From positions 17,980-81,979 of the forward strand of contig JAACJM010000322.1 in NCBI GenBank assembly GCA_013368315.1: a stretch of DNA of 64,000 nucleotides, in the 5' to 3' direction. The translations under genes were made by a program, and so were the position numbers. The notes under the pieces are model-generated. The model worked only from the letters and a program-made list of their open reading frames with translations. It did not search any database and was not told where the DNA came from. This document shows positions 22,329 through 33,363 of the stretch, in pieces; the stretch's first letter is position 1, and every line of letters starts with the position of its first letter. Source of the DNA: Tetrapyrgos nigripes (Eukaryota; Basidiomycota; Agaricomycetes; Agaricales; Campanellaceae).

Positions 22329-23270
22329 TAGGGCTGGGCACTGTACCATACACTGACAGTGTATGGGTACCATATATACGGTGCTGTACCCGTACCGTGT
22401 CGGACTCTCAAAGACATTGGTACAGGACGGTCTGACCCGTCTCAACCTGTACCGAATACGGTTAGTATGGCCGTCATACAGGTACAGTAATCTCCCTCTT
22501 AATGCATACCCCCCTTAACGCATACTCCCTCCTAATGCATAGAATTTTGGCATTCCCAGGTTGGTTGGGCTGGGTTAATGCATAACTCTCTCTTAATGCA
22601 TAATGCATAGCATTTCCGGGTACCAAAACTGCATACCTTCCATATATGTATACAGGTTAGTCAGGTCCGTCTGAATAAAAATTCACTTTTCTTCACATAT
22701 TCACACTTTGGATACACTAAAAAAAAACGCTAAAAATACTGAGGTGGGATTCGCTCGCCTTGCTCAGTGCTGGCAGTCACCCATGCCTAAGAAACTTTCC
22801 AAAAGTCCTGTCTCTGCCCTGAAAAAGGGCCTCTCCATCCTTCAAAAGAATACCAAGGCCCGCGCAGACTAGATTAGGGGCAGACGAGATTGACTATAAA
22901 GATGGGACAGAAGAGTTGGAAAAGGGTATTTATGAGGCTGTGAAGCAAGCTCAAAATGCACTGGAAAATCTTGAGATCAATGGTGGTGATGATGACGGTG
23001 ATGATGCTCCTTTGGAGCCAGCACCTACACGCCATGAGGCACTTCAGGCTGTCGCATCGAGTATATATGAGAAGAAAGAAAAAGAAAAAGATTAGATTAG
23101 ATAAATATATGATTTTTCTTTTCATTGAATGTGCCAGTAGTGCTCTGGTTTCTTTCTTCTTTTATCAGCCGATGGCCCAGTCCTTTCTTTCTTCTGGTCG
23201 TCTAAGTGCTAGGTTTCCTCAGCATAGGGTGGGAGGCAGGGGAATGTTATGGGCGAGTAGGAATTGCCTA
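22329..23270 (+). pseudogene. Internally deleted hAT transposon, copy A
   Basis: Starts with the hAT-like end TAGGGCTGGGCAC after CTCTCTTC. The first 300 bp carry repeated TTAATGCATA motifs, likely transposase-binding subterminal repeats. A start at 22782 opens MPKKLSKSPVSALKKG and is stopped by TAG after 29 codons. From about 22870 it differs from copy B (63940 on), and an acidic frame (about 22885-23092, ending EKKEKEKD) follows. A stretch around 23160-23270 (SSGRLSARFPQHR) looks like a worn hAT dimerisation domain. It reads as a 5' end joined to 3' pieces. No matching right end was found. Confidence 0.6.
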
Positions 23271-23738
23271 ATCCATATGCTACGCGCCAGCAGCTTCACT
23301 GCCTTTGCTTCCAACCACCATGTCGTCCCTACCACACGTGATTGTAGGAGACATCCACTTGAACAAAATAATATCTGCTTTAATCACAAACAAGACTCTG
23401 CCTCTGTGGAAAGCCTAAAGCAGCTCAATAACGGTGAATACAAGCGGTTGTCAAAGCAAGAAGGAATGGTAAGGGTCTCTTAAGGGTCTCTTAAGTGCCT
23501 GGTAAGCATTTGCTATGCGTCTATTGAGTGTCTCGTAAGTATAAAAGGCTGGAGGAATGACTGTACAGTGTGTTTCTTCTTCCCTTTCCCTCACTTCTGC
23601 CAGTCACAGTGTATCCTGCATGCACTGGTGCGTATCTATCTCGTTTTTCATATCATCTCTATCTTCTCCTTTTGTTTTCTTACATTCAGAGTCTAAATCT
23701 ACACTCCTTACCCCCCAATCTTTCATTCTCAACGAACT
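23271..23738. other. Flank upstream of the copia-2 insertion
   Basis: No domain-bearing frame. It includes a repeated AGGGTCTCTTA (23465-23490) and a TATA box at 23540-23546. The copia-2 target duplication GAACT ends it (23734-23738). Confidence 0.5.
23540..23546 (+). promoter_or_regulatory. Candidate TATA box cut off from its gene by copia-2
   Basis: GTATAAAAGGC is followed by a pyrimidine-rich stretch typical of a fungal transcription start. If copia-2 and one GAACT are ignored, this TATA lies about 320 nt before the ATG at 30764. Confidence 0.35.
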
Positions 23739-24130
23739 TGTAGAGAAGACGAGTTCCTACATCCATAATAAGTAATTTCCTTTTTTCTATCTTCATCCTA
23801 TTCCTTTTCCCTATCTTCGTTACTCTACTCCAAGTCCATGATCCATATATTTGATTTTCTTACTTGATCCGTACGTACAAGCCTTCACTTATACCGTACG
23901 ACGCCGTCTTGACACACCTCAGTTGTTCCCACTACATTGTGTGAACCTGATGTGTCCCTATACCTGTATTCATTCCCTTCTTCATAACTAACCATATTAT
24001 ATTTACTACAGTACCCTTTTACTTATCGGTACTCTATTCTGACAGGTACTGTAGCTTGTCTAACACAGTTGTTCCCACTACGTTGTGTGAACCTGAGTAC
24101 CCTGTTACTTATCAGTACTCTATTCTGACA
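23739..24130 (+). repeat. copia-2 5' LTR
   Basis: 392 bp, TGTAGAGAAGACG...ATTCTGACA. The motif GTTGTTCCCACTACnTTGTG occurs twice within it, as does TACTCTATTCTGACAG. It matches 30247-30640 with a modest number of differences. Confidence 0.92.
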
Positions 24131-24218
24131 GGTTATGGGCCCTGCGCTTTAACCACTGATACTCATACACAACGAAAGACCGGCTATAGCAACTCATTGA
24201 CATTAACTGCATTACAAC

Positions 24219-25100
24219 ATGTCCGTAATCTACCCTCCTATATCCTCCAATTCAGTCTCTTCCAATCCAATTGGGAACCCTAGCAACTACACCAACATCC
24301 AAGAGCTTCCAGACGATGCAAAGTTTAATGGTGACAATTACATGTCGTGGAAGGCGGCGATGATGCGACACACCAAGTTGAAGGGGTTGCAACTGTATTG
24401 GGAAGGGAAAGTGGTAGTGCCAACTGAGATGACGGACCTGAATGAGCAGTTGACGGCCACAGCGATTAGCGATCGTAAACCGAACTTCTTCGAGTACGAG
24501 ATTCGCGAGTCAGTGGCATACCTAACCTTGTGGTACAACATCAAGAACCCTGACACATTAGGCTTTGAAGAAGGGAAGACGTCAGCCGAGTTATGGGAAT
24601 ACTTACGAAAGGAATACACGCTATCGAGCCACCTTGCTTGTCAGAGGAAGGAGGATGTACGAGTGGCAATGTTACTGGAGATAATGGGTATGCGGCGAAG
24701 TATAGGAAACTTCGAAAGGAAGCGACAGTTGCAGGGGCAACATTTAGCGAATCCCAATTCGTGACGATGTTCCTCAACTCTTTTCCTCGCACCTCGGAAT
24801 GGATCCCAGTTGTTGGCACACTCCTGACCGAGCCCAACACCACCTTCAGTGTTGCAGCCGGATGGCTTCAGGAACATGTGAGGCTGATGGGTGGAGGAAC
24901 TGGTGGAGGGATCCAGGGGTTAGAAAAGGTCTCGGCACTGCAGGCGCAGGTGAAAGAGTTGACAGATAAAATGGGCGCTATGCAGACGTTGAGACAAGGA
25001 CCATCCAATCCGGATCTCGAATGCTCCAATCCGAAGTGTAAACATTGAGGACACACCATCGAGAACTGTTTTCAGAGAAGGAGGAGGGAAACAGGGTCAG
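24219..25100 (+). pseudogene. copia-2 Gag remnant
   Basis: The first frame (24219-24764) contains the copia Gag core: FNGDNYMSWKAAMMRH, AYLTLWYNIKNPDT and ELWEYLRKEY. It then continues in another frame (24593-25048: AATFSESQFVTMFLNSFP). The zinc knuckle reads CSNPKCKH-stop-GHTIENC with TGA at 25046-25048. Broken by at least one frameshift and one nonsense change, so not functional. Confidence 0.8.
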
Positions 25101-26280
25101 TATCCATCTTGGTGGAAGGGAAAGAAGGATGTTAATCCACCCACCTCGAATAACTCCACCTCAACATCCTCGAATCCGTCTGCGAGCAGCACTATGACCA
25201 GGGTCTTGGCCTTGAATATGACCTGAGGATGAAAATGCCGCCAATAACTCCATACCCGATCCATCTATCTATATTCTTGCCGATTCAGGTGCATCACATC
25301 ACTTCTTCCAAGATCGCTCGCATTTCGTCACATATTCCCCATACACCAAGAAAGGGGACTCGTCTCACACTGGGGTAGCCTTCGATATTGTGGGGAAGGG
25401 TGATGTGCGGGTAGAGGTGACCTATAAAGGAGAACCAGTTCAGATGGTATTCCGAGATGCTCTACACGCACCCAACGTATCGAATAACTTACTTTCAACT
25501 GGCATTCTTGACAAGTTGGGATATAAAGCGGAACTTGGCGATAGGAAGATGGTGTTTGTGGATCCTAACGGCTCTGAAGTCTTCGAGGCAAAGTTAGAGA
25601 GTGGTGTATACATTGTGAAAGCAAATCTAGCCTCACCCTCTGCAAACACATCCAATGTCATCCAACTACCTTCCGATATCTGATTCCTCCACTGTGCTAG
25701 TGGCCATGCAATGCCTGAACGTATCGAAATGGCGTATGGTCTTGTTGATGGCGTCCCTGAAATAAAAGGGGCGAGGAGGAAAATGGGGACCTGCGAGGAT
25801 TGCAAACGTGCGCACACAGACAAGCAACCTCACCCAGATAGTACTGAAGTTGTCACAGAGGCGAATTTCTGATGGTACCTTGACGTATGGGGACCTGCCC
25901 AAGTGAGATCGGTGGGAGGACACTTGTATGCGTTGTTTGGGGTAGATGCTGGAACCTCAAAAGATATGGTGGATTTCTTGAATAATCGAACTGCCGAAAC
26001 CTTGATTGGGAAGCTTGAAGTCAGAAGAACAACTGCGGAAACGCAAATGGGGAAGAGACTGAAGAGGATCCGAACTGACAACACACCTGAGTGGAGGTCT
26101 ATTGCTTTTTGGGAATGGACTACAAGCCGCAGCATCATCCACGAATTCACGGCCCCATATACATCCCCATCGAATGGTCCTGCAGAACATGGCATCGGCG
26201 TCATGTTGAACAGTACTTGTGCTCTGTTGTTTGATGCGAAAGTTAGCAGCAGAATGGTGGGCACAAGCGATGGCGACCTA

Positions 26281-27908
26281 CAGTGGGTCAAAAAATTGTC
26301 CACATGTTTCGCATTTTTGGAAAGATTGCCAATTTAAGCAATACTGAGTAGAGATATTGAAATGTGGTCAGTGATGGGCAGAACGCCCTTGATAAGAGCT
26401 ACAATAATCTGTTTTTATTTGTCCTATTTGGCTCAAAACTCATGGAGATATGATTGATTTAAAATGGTATGTCATTTGGACAATTTTTTGAGTTGCCACT
26501 TCAAAATCAGTATTGTAACTATGTGATGTCTCATAGATGACATCATAAGTGGAGTTGTACAATGATGCAATGGCTACATCATAATGATATCATAGCTGCC
26601 AGCTGGACCATATATAAGGGCATCCAGTTGTTCTATAGCCCTCATCAAATCATGAGACCCATCACATCCACCCAGAAAGACAATATCCTCTCTCTCCTCC
26701 AAACTTCTGCTTCATCCAGGGAAATCTCTGCTAAAACTGGGGTATCCAAGTCAAAGATTGCTTCTCTGGCCAAAGAGATGTATCCTGACAAGGAGAACCA
26801 TCAAGCAGGGCGTCCTAGAAAGCTGTCTACCACTGATGAACGTGCTGCTATCCAACAAATCAACACTGGCAAAGCTGAAAATGCTACAGAAGTGGCCAGA
26901 AACATCAATCCCCTCCTTGACCAACCTGTCTCCACCCAAACCATTCGAAATTCCCTTCTCAGGCATGATGTGGACACATCTAAAACGAAGAAGAAGCCCA
27001 AACTCACTGCAGCTCACAGGAAGGCTCGTTTAAACTTTGCACAGAAGTACAGAAACTGGACTGTGGATGACTGGAAAAGGGTTATTTGGTCAGATGAGAC
27101 TAAAATCAATCGATATGGGTCAGATGGACAGCAGTATGTGTGGGGGAGGAAGGGTGAATCCTTGGGAGAGAGAAATGTGGTGGAAACAGTCAAATTTGGA
27201 GGAGGAAATATCATGGTGTGGGGATGTATGGGGTGGGAAGGAGTTGGAAACATGGCAGAGGTGGAGGGCAGGATGAATGCAGAGCAGTATGTGGACATTT
27301 TGGAGAACAACCTTCTGGAGAGCATGGATATTTTGGGTGTTGATCCAGAGGTGGCCATTTTTCAGCAAGACAATGATCCTAAACACAAGTCAAAACTGGC
27401 CACCAAGTGGTTTGAAGACAACAACATCCATTGCATGAGCTGGCCTGCTCAATCTCCTGACCTGAACCCCATTGAACACCTCTGGACAACCCTCAAACAC
27501 AAGCTCAATGGATATGACACAGCACCCTCTGGAGTTTGGGAAATATGGGACAGAGCAGCTGAAAAGTGGGATGAAATCACAGAAGAAGATTGTCAGAAAT
27601 TGATCAGGAGCATGCCTAGAAGGATTGAGGCTGTGTTGAAGGCCAAAGGAGGGCATACCAAGTACTGAGCTAGCACTTTCTGTATTTTCACTTGCATGTC
27701 AAAAAATTGTCCAAATGACATACCATTTTAAATCAGTCATATCTCCATGAGTTTTAAGCCAAATAAGACAAAACAGACAGAATATTGTAGCGTTTATCAA
27801 GGGCTTTCTGCCCATCACTGACCACATTTTAATATCTCTACTCAGTATTGCTTAAATTGGCAATCTTTCCAAAAATGCGAAACATGTGGACAATTTTTTG
27901 ACCCACTG
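26281..27908 (+). mobile_element. Tc1/mariner transposon with about 215-bp inverted repeats
   Basis: Ends CAGTGGGTCAAAAAATTG (26281) and its complement (27908), flanked by TA on both sides (26279-26280, 27909-27910). The inverted repeats run inward for roughly 215 bp (to about 26496 and from about 27694) with few mismatches. GGACAATTTTTTGA occurs at both the outer and inner end of each, suggesting two transposase sites per end. Removing the element restores the copia reading A-T-Y-I-Y-V-K. It looks intact and young. Confidence 0.95.
26652..27668 (+). CDS. Tc1-family DD34E transposase
   Basis: 338 residues from ATG 26652. The longer frame from 26562 would include a TATA box (TATATAA, 26611-26617), so the downstream ATG is preferred. 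N-terminal helix-turn-helix (QKDNILSLLQ...REISAKTGVSKSKIASL) and a second DNA-binding segment bind the inverted repeats. Catalytic residues: D in VIWSDETK, D in FQQDNDPKH and E in NPIEHLW, with 34 residues between the last two, i.e. DD34E. There are no stops or frameshifts, and length is normal for Tc1, so the element may be active. It cuts and pastes at TA sites. Confidence 0.95.
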   Translation: MRPITSTQKDNILSLLQTSASSREISAKTGVSKSKIASLAKEMYPDKENHQAGRPRKLSTTDERAAIQQINTGKAENATEVARNINPLLDQPVSTQTIRNSLLRHDVDTSKTKKKPKLTAAHRKARLNFAQKYRNWTVDDWKRVIWSDETKINRYGSDGQQYVWGRKGESLGERNVVETVKFGGGNIMVWGCMGWEGVGNMAEVEGRMNAEQYVDILENNLLESMDILGVDPEVAIFQQDNDPKHKSKLATKWFEDNNIHCMSWPAQSPDLNPIEHLWTTLKHKLNGYDTAPSGVWEIWDRAAEKWDEITEEDCQKLIRSMPRRIEAVLKAKGGHTKY

Positions 27909-28540
27909 TACATCTATGTCAAGAACCTTTTACCTAATACGAGGAGAGTTGTGCCCAAGGAGAAATGGACTGGCCAGAGACAGAACGTCTCACACCTTGT
28001 ACCCTTTGGGAGCATCGAGTTTGCGCATATTCCAGCTAAGACTGGCAGAGGAAAGCTGGATGCGAGGGGATACAAGTGTCAGATGGTGGGATACAATGGG
28101 AGGAAGGTGTACCTGGTTAAGGACTGGGAGACTAAGGATATCTATCGGACCAGCGACATTGTTTTCGAGAAGTCGAATGGGCATTGGGTTTCGGAAGTTG
28201 AGGGGAGAATGAGGACCTCCTATTTTTAACTCCAACTTCAAAACCCCACGAGGCTTCCGAGGATTCTGAACACGCGACCTCGGAAGATCCTGAACTGACG
28301 TCAGTACCTGATCAAATTCCTGAGACTCCGTCGACTCAAACGCCTCCTCATATTCCAAATGCACCTCTACCTAAATGGAATCATCGTACCCAAGCTGAAA
28401 TATGGGGTACTGTACCCACTCGATCTTCCACTCGCGCCCACAATTTAACCCAGAAATTTATCGAGTCGAAGGAGTATGAGGATCGAGAGGGAAGCGCACA
28501 TGAAAGAGGCAAAGAGTGGGCTAATAAGGATGAGACTGAA

Positions 28541-30221
28541 GTGCAATTACTTCCTGAATTCGACGAGGACATACCCCATACTGCCCATAACGCCTCTTCC
28601 ACAACCGTACTCGAACCAGACAACACTTGGGTTCCCAACTCATATCCCGAAGCGATGAAAAGACCGGATCTCTGGATGCCCGCTATGGAGAAGGAATTGT
28701 CAAAACTCGATTCAAGGAAGGCGTTTACTCCTGTACAAAAGCCGAAAGATGTGAGGGTCATTACAACCAGATGGGTGTTCGCTTTACGCCTTGATGGGAA
28801 TGGGAGGATCACGGAAAGGCGTGCTCGGTTGGTAGTGAGAGGGTATGATCAGGTGAAAGGGGTGCACTATGAGGACACATGGGCTATAGTTGCGAGATAC
28901 GAGTCGGAACGATTTGCCATTGCAATCGCAGCATACAAAGGCCTTGACCTATGGTCCGGAGATTTCACTGGGGCTTACCTCAACGCAAAACCCCAAGGCG
29001 TTAATTATCTCACCCTCCCAGAAGGCTTCGAAAACTGTTATTCCTTACGCAATGGTAGCGAGACCGTCCTCATCATGAAAATCAATGTTTATGGTTCTAT
29101 GGATGCAGGAAACAATTGGTACAAATTGCTTGACCAACAATACCGCGACTTAGGTTTCACATCCAACCCAGCAGACCCTTGTGTTCGATTTTGCCGTATG
29201 AATTTGGGCCAGACGATCACGGTAACATATACTGATGATGTGACTGGGATATCGTCTACTGAAGGTGATGGATTGAGGGCGAGGAAGGAGATAGCTGAGC
29301 AGTTTGAGTTTAGGGATTATGGGAAGCTGGATGTTGTTATAGGAATGACAGTGAAGAAGGACAAGGACACGGGAAACATATCTCTCTATCAACGCCCACT
29401 CATCGAGAAGACGTTGGAACGCTTTGGCATGAAGGATTGCATGCCAAAGTATACACCCTTGTCCCCTGGCCTCAGTTTCATCGATAGCCAACCCCATCCG
29501 ATCCCAACTGCCGACAAGCTCTTCATGATGGACAAACAGTACTATAGCTTGGTTGGTGCCTTGAATCACATCAGCCAGGGAACTTGTCCTGATATTTCCT
29601 TTGCTGTCTCACTCCTTCAACGATACGCTAACGACCCCCGGCCTGTACATTGGGCGTCTGCCCTCCATCTTTTGGCATATCTCAAGACCACAACTAAGTA
29701 TCAAATCACTTATCAACGTCAACAACCGGATGAGGAAGATAGGTTGAAACCAGTGGGGTATGCTGATGCGTCCCATGCTGACATCAAAGAGGAGAATGGG
29801 GAAGCTACGCGAAAGTCAACAATGGGATATGTTTTTTATGGTGGCTGGTGGTGCTGTGTCGTGGTCCTCGTCGAAACAACGTGTCGTTGCACTATTGACT
29901 ACGGAGGCGGAATACTTGGCCCTAGTACATGCAGGGAGGCAGGCAAAATGGATGTGGAAGTGGCTAGATGGGGTGCAGATGAGAAAGGAGTATCCCTTCA
30001 CAATCCATGTCGACAATACCAGTTCCATTTCCCTCACCAAAGCGACCACGAAACATGGACATACTAAACATTTTGACACTGCTTGGGCATGGATTCGAGA
30101 CGCTGTTCGAGAAGGCGAGCCAGGTGACAAAAATGTTGCAGATTTATTCACCAAATCCTTGAATCGTCCCGCAGTGGAGAAGTATGTGAAAGAGCTAGGT
30201 CTGACTGTTGGAGAAGATTGA
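28541..30221 (+). pseudogene. copia-2 reverse transcriptase and RNase H remnant
   Basis: The RT frame (28541 to about 29840) shows TRWVFALRLDGNG, RARLVVRGYDQ, GDFTGAYLNA, the catalytic YTDDV and a copia-type connection. RNase H (YADASHAD, SSKQRVVALLTTEAEYLAL, HVDNTSS) continues in another frame (29760-30221) after a frameshift near 29830. It ends shortly before the 3' LTR. Confidence 0.85.
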
Positions 30222-30246
30222 CAGAGATGTCGGAACTCAGGGGGAG

Positions 30247-30640
30247 TGTAGAGGAGACGAGTTCCTACATCCATAATAAGTAATTTCCTTTTTTCTATCT
30301 TCATCCTATTCCTTTTCCCTATCTTTGTTACTCTACTCCAAGTCCATGATCTGTATATTTGATTTTCGTACTTGATCTGTACATACGAGCCTTCACTTAT
30401 ACCATACGACACCGTCTCGACACACCTCAGTTGTTCCCACTACGTTGTGTGAACCTGAGGTGTGTCCCTATACCTGTATTCATTCCCTTCTTCATAACTA
30501 ACCATATTATATTTACTACAGTACCCTTTTACTTATCGGTACTCTATTCTGACAGGTACTGTAGTTTGTCTAACACAGTTGTTCCCACTACGTTGTGTGA
30601 ACCTGAGTACCCTTTTACTTATCAGTACTCTATTCTGACA
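30247..30640 (+). repeat. copia-2 3' LTR
   Basis: 394 bp, TG...CA, preceded by the polypurine tract and followed by the target duplication GAACT (30641-30645). Confidence 0.92.
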
Positions 30641-30763
30641 GAACTTTGTCTGTTTCTTTTCTCTCTGTAAGTCGTTAACTGTAAATCTTTGTGACAATTG
30701 TTTCCGAACACTAAATGTATATGTAGAACCAGCAATAATTTGCCCCGTGCACCCCATCTCAAA

Positions 30764-32601
30764 ATGTCTCTTCCTTGTGGGCCCAATTGTGAACGCAAGT
30801 GTAAAAGTAAGTTGTTAGAAACTTTACATGGAGTGATTGAGGTTTTATTGACCGAACTTAGCGATAGAATTATCGGATTCTGATTCAGGCGCAGACACTC
30901 CCCAAATAGCAACTAATCCTTTCACAAAATCCCACAAGAAAGGCAAGGGAAAAAGCGAAAACTCAGATCCTTCCCTTGAGCTCGTGAAAGGGAAGAAATC
31001 TGTTGTCCGTGTCATCACCATTGATGAGGCACCAGAGGTTTGGCTGATCCCTCACAGTGATACACCAATCGCATACATTCTTGATTTGAATGGGAAGCCG
31101 GAGTGTCTTTCCAATGGTGACAGAATGCTGACTGTTGATGGCTTCATCAAGAAGGAGGTATGTTCTGAAGTCCTTTATCTGATCCAATATTGCATCTCAC
31201 ACTTAATAGTGCCAGGATGCGTGGGGTGGTGATACAGGTACAGGAAAGTTTCATCAGTAGGTCACCATTGCCATCTTTGTTTGATTTAACTCACTGAAGC
31301 TTCATGGGCCATAGAGGTGTTCAGAACCTCAAGGCCTACATCTCAGAAGAAGACCTCAAGTACCTCAAGAGTTTTCCGGATCTCGATTCAGACCTCAAGA
31401 TTGCCCAGTATGCTTCTTACTGTGATGCTCATCCTCATGAAAATGTCCAAGGTGAGACTCGGGATCATACTCTACTTTCTTTATTCTGTCTAAGCATTAA
31501 TATTAAGCTTGGTGGAGGCATAAGGAAAGCTATCCTTGGCTCCTGTCATCGCTGAATCGACACCTCTTGTTGATGGATCCTTCTCATTGGGACATTGTCC
31601 CTGCTAACACAAATATGATTGAGGGTAGCGATGCACAAGACAATCAAGTGACTGGAATTCAGCACAGTCTGCTCGACAGCATTCATTTGTGAGTTTCTTA
31701 TAACATACTTATTGGTTCTGTTTGCGGACTGACAGCATTACCCAGGTGTAAGCAGTTTGACGATGACACTGCTCAAACTGTTCTTGCCTCAAAAGCGAGC
31801 TCTGTCCTTTCTAAAAGCAACAACACCATTCTAGATCATTTCAAAGCTCGGAGAAGTCGTCAAGAGACTCAATGCAAGCGCCAGAAATTATCGCAGCTGG
31901 AGGGAGATCTTACTGCAGAGCTCAAGGCCAGTCAGGATCGGTCAAAACAACTGCAGCAGCAGATCAAAGGTATTAAGGAGGCACAAAAGTGCTCATCAAC
32001 AAAGGCTCCCAGCACAGCTACTTCTACTCGACTACCCTCATCACATATGTTGATTTACTACATTTTGTAGCTTTGCAATTCATGTACGTATCAAAGATCT
32101 TCTTGAACGCTTGACTGTGCTGCAAAGCCTTTCAACGCCTCGCTCAAATAGGGTTGTATCAGTAGCTACACCATCATCTGGCAAGTCTAGCTCGGGTGGA
32201 TCAGGCACTCCAATGGATCCTGGTGTATTTTCCTTCTCTGTCATCGTGCGCATTCACTGATACGTTCCACTAATGGCAGTGCTTATTGACTTTGACATTC
32301 CAGCACCACGTCACAGTGCAGACACCCCATCGCTTTATTCCCCCTTGAGATTTCAGTTCCAGGCACATCTAATTACATGCAGACGCCGCTTCGCAAAGTC
32401 TGGAACCGTGCTACGCAGCTTTCCGAAAATGCTGATAATTGGGATTGGGAAACAATCAATGCAGCGCTAGCGGAGTGCGATGGCCCAGCCCCAGCCCCAA
32501 ACTCTTACTACTTTGCTACCTCCCCCTCAGGCGAACCTAGGCTATACCCAGTGGAAGGAAACGAAGATATCCTTGCATCATTCCCTGCTCCATCGAAATA
32601 A
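30764..32601 (+). CDS. Basidiomycete-type protein of unknown function, eight exons
   Basis: Exons 30764-30806, 30889-31157, 31210-31256, 31300-31451, 31508-31688, 31746-31988, 32071-32222, 32363-32601 join in frame to 441 residues; the exon 6 donor is the least certain. Visible: a Lys-rich N-terminal part, AYILDLNGK and LTVDGFIKKE (to residue 104), CQDAWGGDTG (105-114), a WWRHKESYPWLLSSLN block (172-187), an NTNMIEGSDAQ ... TGIQHSLLDSI block (about 200-226), a charged coiled-coil-like stretch (about 240-330) and a Trp-containing C-terminal tail. From memory this layout occurs in many agaricomycete proteins, often multicopy; the usual middle Cys/His-rich segment seems absent here. Function unknown, possibly derived from a mobile element. 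copia-2 lies about 120 bp upstream. Confidence 0.6.
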
Positions 32602-33363
32602 TGATTTAGTTGCACTATTTTTTTCTTTGAGTCATTTCTCTTCCATTTTATTATGTTCTATTCGTAGTAGTATGTTCTTACATTACAGTCAATATAAGTA
32701 GCCTAATGTCCGTACAAAACATTGGAAAAACAGCCATTTGAGTGCTCAAAGATGACAGTGGGAACTTAGGCACTTATCAAAAGGTGAACCGTAACTTTTG
32801 CTGTGATGTAGCCACAACCTTTTCTATTATTTTAGTAGACAGTCATGGCTTAACTTGTGATCATGAAATCATGCTTTAGGCAGAGAAATGCGCACTGCCG
32901 ATAGAGGACCTCACTCAAACCTTACTTCAATAGACCATAAGTTGCATCTTACTAATCACTATTTGTCATTCTCACCTTTTTTCTTTTGCTCAAGTTCGTC
33001 ATGTGTAATCCAATATTCTCACCACGCTAATTTTTACTCTTGCCAAATCTGCAGCAGGAGAGAAGGCGGCGGGATTTGTGGGCGGGACTTCCTCTATTGG
33101 GAAAAGATGCCATCAGCGTCGGGAATGCATGGCGCTGGCATGTTTCCGGCATTTTGGTGTAGCTCTAGACACGACATTTGATCTCCGGACAGGACATCTT
33201 ATCAGCATTCCTAATCAATGGCAGATATACCAAATACAGAAGGAAAACTTTTTCTTTTTCTTTCTTTTCATTACTACTGCTGTCGCATCCCTTCAACGGT
33301 ACATTCAAACTAAGGATGATCAATACTCAAGGAAGTTACCGTTGCCCTCAAGGACATGGTCTA
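32602..33363. other. Interval without a firm gene
   Basis: A frame at 33078-33521 (GGTSSIGKRCHQRRECMAL) has no domain I know and runs across the left end of the next element. It may be a gene fragment. Nothing else seen. Confidence 0.4.

Larger units (their letters stand above)
7430..22870. repeat. Segmental duplication, copy A
   Basis: From about 7430 the sequence matches 35406 onward in direct orientation and stays collinear through the palmitoyltransferase, the secreted peptide, the NLR, the downstream tract, the fold-back element and the 5' part of a hAT transposon, to about 22870. Copy B is interrupted by a gypsy element and a Plavaka-like element at points where copy A runs without a break. 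Coding stretches look about 97-99% identical by eye. Differences include a 414 bp tandem duplication in B, about four WD repeats (516 bp), roughly 1.04 kb and 0.7 kb present only in A (about 17308-18347 and 18443-19137), and about 0.23 kb present only in B (45999-46229). Confidence 0.92.
25262..28229 (+). pseudogene. copia-2 protease and integrase remnant, interrupted by Tc1
   Basis: ILADSGASHHFF (near 25275) marks the protease. A GAG-pre-integrase segment with CEDCKRAH follows near 25800. The integrase core (TDNTPEW, NGPAEHG) has a TGA near 25871 and an extra base near 26240. The frame is cut at 26280 by the Tc1 insertion and resumes at 27909 with IYVKNLLPNTRR and the copia integrase C-terminal region (GYKCQMVGYNGRKVYLV). 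Confidence 0.8.
23739..30640 (+). mobile_element. Decayed Ty1/copia retrotransposon (copia-2), split by a Tc1 element
   Basis: LTRs at 23739-24130 and 30247-30640 are flanked by the 5-bp target duplication GAACT (23734-23738 and 30641-30645). A polypurine tract CAGGGGGAG sits directly before the 3' LTR, and GGTTATGGGCC follows the 5' LTR as a possible primer site. Gag, protease, integrase, RT and RNase H are all recognisable but broken by stops and frameshifts, and 26281-27908 is a Tc1 insertion in the integrase. LTR differences show it is older than copia-1. Confidence 0.93.
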
